Assembly: GCA_002482535.1 (NCBI GenBank) | Contig: DLGE01000001.1 | Coordinates: forward strand, 1,070,536 to 1,134,535 | Source: Peptococcaceae bacterium UBA7702 | Lineage (GTDB): Bacteria > Bacillota > Dehalobacteriia > UBA7702 | Reading direction: 5' to 3' | Length of the DNA stretch: 64,000 nucleotides | Part shown: positions 61,375-64,000 of the stretch, piece by piece | How positions within the stretch are numbered: the first letter of the stretch is position 1 | Layout of the letters: every line of letters begins with the position of its first letter | Notes under the pieces: model-generated | The model's input: only the letters and a program-made list of their open reading frames with translations | Told to the model about the DNA's origin: nothing | The model's database searches: none | Position numbers and translations under genes: made by a program

Positions 61375-62201
61375 AGAAAACAGGAATCTTCGCCTGGTAC
61401 GGTTATTTTACCGATTATCGTAAACGCCTTGAACGAATCAAAGACGCCGGTTTTGACGGCATCATGCTCTGGTGGGAAGACGAAGGGGGCGATTGGCCCA
61501 TCCCCCGCCGGGAGATGGAACGTCTCGCCCTCCAATGGGAACTCACCATTTTCAATTTTCATATGGCGGCGGTAAACGACAACGATATTTGGAATTGCAG
61601 CATTTCTGTGCGAGAAGGCTACTTAAAACCCATTTGCAAGACCATGGAGGAAATGGCCGACCTCGGTTACCACAACCTCGTAATGCACCTGTGCGAAAGA
61701 GGCGATGTTCCCGATCCCGACGTTGGTCTGCTCCACAGTATCGAATATCTGCTGCCCTACGCCGAAGACAACCGTATAACCCTTTCTTTGGAAAACACCT
61801 GGCGGGCAGATTATCTGGAATACGTCTGGAGCGCCTTTCCCGGCGTGAAAGAGTTGGGTTTCTGTTTCGATACCTCCCACGCCAATCTCAAAGACCAATT
61901 TTATTTGCTGCAAAAATATCAGCATCTCTTAACGGCGCTGCACCTTTCCGATAACGACGGCACAGGGGATCAGCACCGCTTACCCTTTGACGGCACCATA
62001 AACTTTGCCCAAAAAGTCACGCCGTATCTCATCGATAGCAATCTACCGTATACCATGGAACTGATCGCGGATCAAAGCCGCTATCCCGATGAAAGAACTT
62101 TTCTGAAAACAGCCTTTGAGCGCGTTACGCGCCTGTTGGAACTGGAAGAAGAGAGGATACAGGAGGAAAAGAAGAATGACCAAATGTTCCTGCGGTTCTA
62201 A
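61371..62201 (+). CDS. Sugar phosphate isomerase/epimerase-family protein (AP endonuclease 2 fold)
   Basis: A 276-residue TIM-barrel protein. Metal-binding stretches are visible: LSLENTW, CFDTSHANLKD, ALHLSDNDGTGDQH and the final TMELIAD. These match the xylose-isomerase-like barrel used by tagatose epimerases, inosose dehydratases and endonuclease IV; the sequence looks closer to the sugar epimerase side. It overlaps the EamA gene by four bases and the NuoE gene by 26, so all three seem to be one transcript. Confidence 0.85.
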   Translation: MKKTGIFAWYGYFTDYRKRLERIKDAGFDGIMLWWEDEGGDWPIPRREMERLALQWELTIFNFHMAAVNDNDIWNCSISVREGYLKPICKTMEEMADLGYHNLVMHLCERGDVPDPDVGLLHSIEYLLPYAEDNRITLSLENTWRADYLEYVWSAFPGVKELGFCFDTSHANLKDQFYLLQKYQHLLTALHLSDNDGTGDQHRLPFDGTINFAQKVTPYLIDSNLPYTMELIADQSRYPDERTFLKTAFERVTRLLELEEERIQEEKKNDQMFLRF

Positions 62202-62706
62202 GCCTGAAAAGCCCAAAACCGACCTGACAAAATTAAAACCGCTGCTCACGGAATACGAGAGCCTTCCCGGCAGCCTCATCACCGTGCTGCAAAAAACCCA
62301 GGATATCTACGGCTATTTGCCCAAAGACGCCATCTACGCCATCAGTGACGCCCTCTGCATCAAGGTCGCCAAAATCATGGGGGTCATCACCTTTTACGCG
62401 CAGTTTCGTTTGCAGCCCGTGGGCAAACATCTCATTATGCTTTGCCAAGGCACTGCCTGCCACGTGAACGGCAGTGAAAACATCGCCACAGCCTTGGAAG
62501 ACGAACTTCAAATCAAAGACGGCGAAACCACCGCCGACAACCTCTTCACCATGGAAAACGTCGCCTGTTTGGGTTGCTGTTCCATGGCGCCGGTGATGAT
62601 GATCCGCACGGGCAAAGGCAGTGAGGTTTTCGGCCCCCTGACGCCGAAATCCGCGCGTCAGATCATCAAGGGCATCTATCAAGGGGAAGGAGGCGCTCAG
62701 TCATGA
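62176..62706 (+). CDS. NuoE-type [2Fe-2S] subunit
   Basis: A 176-residue thioredoxin-like ferredoxin subunit. The cluster cysteines are in CQGTAC (CX4C) and CLGCC (CX3C), preceded by the helical domain with LQKTQDIYGYLP. It is the small electron-transfer subunit of NADH dehydrogenases, bifurcating hydrogenases (HydC/HndA) or formate dehydrogenases. AGGAGG lies eight bases before ATG 62176. It overlaps the NuoF gene by four bases. A Cys-rich N-terminus (TKCSCGS) is extra. Confidence 0.92.
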   Translation: MTKCSCGSKPEKPKTDLTKLKPLLTEYESLPGSLITVLQKTQDIYGYLPKDAIYAISDALCIKVAKIMGVITFYAQFRLQPVGKHLIMLCQGTACHVNGSENIATALEDELQIKDGETTADNLFTMENVACLGCCSMAPVMMIRTGKGSEVFGPLTPKSARQIIKGIYQGEGGAQS

Positions 62707-64000
62707 TCATTACAGTGGGTATGGGAAGCTGCGGCATTGCCGCCGGCGCCCAAAAAACCTTTGACGCCATCGCCGCCCTCATCGAAAAGGAAAACCTCGA
62801 CGTTACCCTGAAACCCGTGGGCTGCATCGGCGCCTGTTTCAATGAACCCGTCGTGGAAATCATTGATCACGATAACGGCAACGAAAAGCACTACCTTTAC
62901 GCAAAAATTGATGGGGAAAAAGCGGCGGCGCTCTTAAAGAGCCACCTGGAGCAGGGAATTCCCCTTGAGGAATTCCTCGTTCCCCAAACAGATATGGCCT
63001 TTTTGGAAAAACAGACCCGCATCGCTTTGAGTGATTGCGGCGTGATCAATCCCGAAGACATTACAGAATACATCGAACACGACGGTTTCCAGGCATTAAA
63101 ACACTGTCTTCACGATCTGACGCCGGAAGAAGTCATCGAAGAGATCAAGATTTCCGGTCTTCGGGGCCGGGGCGGCGCCGGTTTCCCCACCTGGTTTAAG
63201 TGGAACGCGGCCCGGCAAAACCAAGACGATATCAAATACATGATCTGCAATGCCGACGAAGGCGACCCCGGCGCGTTCATGGACAGAAGCTTGCTGGAAA
63301 GCAATCCCCACAGCGTTCTTGAGGGCATGATGATCGGCGCTTACGCCATCGGCGCCAGGGAGGGGAAAATCTACGTCCGCGCCGAATATCCCCTGGCCAT
63401 CAAACGTCTGGAAAAAGCCATTGAGGAAGAAGAAAAAAAAGGCTATTTGGGGGATCATATTTTAGGCACCGACTTCTCCTTCCGCCTGGAAATCAAAGCC
63501 GGCGCCGGCGCTTTCGTTTGCGGCGAGGAAACAGCCCTCATCGCCTCCCTGGAAGGGGAACGGGGTATGCCCCGACTGAAACCGCCCTTCCCCGCCGAAC
63601 GCGGCTACCTCCAAAAACCCAGCAATATCAATAACGTGGAAACCTATGCCAACGTACCCTGGATCCTCCGCCACGGCGGAAACGCTTTCGCCGCCATGGG
63701 CACGGAAAAGAGCAAGGGCACCAAAGTTTTCGCCCTGGCCGGCAAAGTCAAAAAAGGCGGCCTGGTGGAAGTGCCCATGGGCATGACCATCCACGAAATC
63801 ATCTTCGGCATCGGCGGCGGCATCAAAGACGACCGGGAAATCAAAGGCGTCCAGATGGGCGGCCCCTCCGGCGGCTGTATTCCCAAAAACCTCCTTGATA
63901 CGGCGGTAGACTATGAGAGCATTACCAAAGTCGGCGCCATCATGGGTTCCGGCGGCATGATCGTCATGGATGAAACCACCTGTATGGTGGATATGGCCCG
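62703..64000 (+). CDS. NuoF/HydB-type NAD(P)H-binding flavoprotein subunit, cut by the window end
   Basis: At least 432 residues; the frame is open at the window edge. An N-terminal thioredoxin-like [2Fe-2S] domain (MGSCGIAAGAQ, GCIGACFNEP) precedes the FMN/NADH-binding 51-kDa domain (GLRGRGGAGFPTWFKW, ICNADEGDPGAFMDR, GAGAFVCGEETALIASLEG) and the start of the SLBB part. The [4Fe-4S] region lies outside. This architecture belongs to HydB/HndC of NAD(P)-linked hydrogenases and to related formate dehydrogenases; the gene after the window would decide. Confidence 0.95.
   Translation, partial: MIITVGMGSCGIAAGAQKTFDAIAALIEKENLDVTLKPVGCIGACFNEPVVEIIDHDNGNEKHYLYAKIDGEKAAALLKSHLEQGIPLEEFLVPQTDMAFLEKQTRIALSDCGVINPEDITEYIEHDGFQALKHCLHDLTPEEVIEEIKISGLRGRGGAGFPTWFKWNAARQNQDDIKYMICNADEGDPGAFMDRSLLESNPHSVLEGMMIGAYAIGAREGKIYVRAEYPLAIKRLEKAIEEEEKKGYLGDHILGTDFSFRLEIKAGAGAFVCGEETALIASLEGERGMPRLKPPFPAERGYLQKPSNINNVETYANVPWILRHGGNAFAAMGTEKSKGTKVFALAGKVKKGGLVEVPMGMTIHEIIFGIGGGIKDDREIKGVQMGGPSGGCIPKNLLDTAVDYESITKVGAIMGSGGMIVMDETTCMVDMA

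Noticed and set aside
1..64000. CRISPR arrays, insertion sequences and prophage genes
   Set aside because: I saw no regularly spaced repeats, no transposase or integrase reading frames and no phage structural genes.

Overview
The window reads as chromosomal DNA of an anaerobic, endospore-forming member of the Bacillota, class Clostridia in the broad sense, of moderate GC content. Seen directly: spore genes (spmA-spmB, spoVAC-spoVAD-spoVAE, a Spo0E-like ORF), a T-box in front of thrS, an infC-rpmI-rplT operon with a leader attenuator, a two-gene SufC-SufB cluster, an MttB-family corrinoid methyltransferase and NuoE/NuoF-type electron-transfer subunits. I do not assign a genus.

Layout. 0-3 kb: a truncated membrane protein and an OmpR/HK two-component pair. 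3-7 kb (minus): DedA protein, hydantoinase/oxoprolinase-type protein, GT2-GtrA glycosyltransferase. 7-12 kb (minus): yicC-mihF-gmk-rpoZ-coaBC-metK, ending at a strong terminator. 12-16.4 kb: a Ca2+-type P-ATPase and a divergent NFACT protein. 16.6-20.6 kb: a sigma54 activator divergent from a non-pyrrolysine MttB-family methyltransferase, which is followed by two small membrane proteins resembling SpoVAC/SpoVAE. 20.6-25.2 kb (minus): rplT-rpmI-infC (infC starts at ATT), a diaminopentanoate-dehydrogenase-like protein and T-box-controlled thrS. 25-35 kb: TetR and YhgE/Pip, speD, a degenerate plus a canonical polyprenyl synthase, an LRR protein, and Pit transporter with its PhoU-like partner. 36-40 kb: ThyA-like protein, then an AT-richer stretch with an SLH-domain exoprotein, a membrane protein and a frameshifted XRE regulator, then tRNA-Leu. 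40-50 kb: LysA-like decarboxylase, SufC-SufB, a lipoprotein, serA, an aldolase-family protein, a flavoprotein, an FAH-family hydrolase and an RluB-type synthase. 50-56 kb: spore genes, a 45-residue Cys/Gly protein, and a cobalamin riboswitch that leads into a short transcript without a convincing coding region. 55.7-64 kb: PucR regulator and SDR, nicotinate phosphoribosyltransferase, EamA transporter, sugar-isomerase-like protein, NuoE and NuoF (cut by the window end).

Most notable candidates: (1) the sigma54 activator / MttB / SpoVA-like pair, which suggests SpoVA-type channel proteins reused for uptake or release of a methylated substrate; (2) the orphan B12 riboswitch that appears to control a small RNA; (3) the unlisted 45-residue protein with 15 cysteines and a sigmaK-like promoter beside spmA. 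All functional links are inferences from sequence and neighbourhood; no database search was possible.
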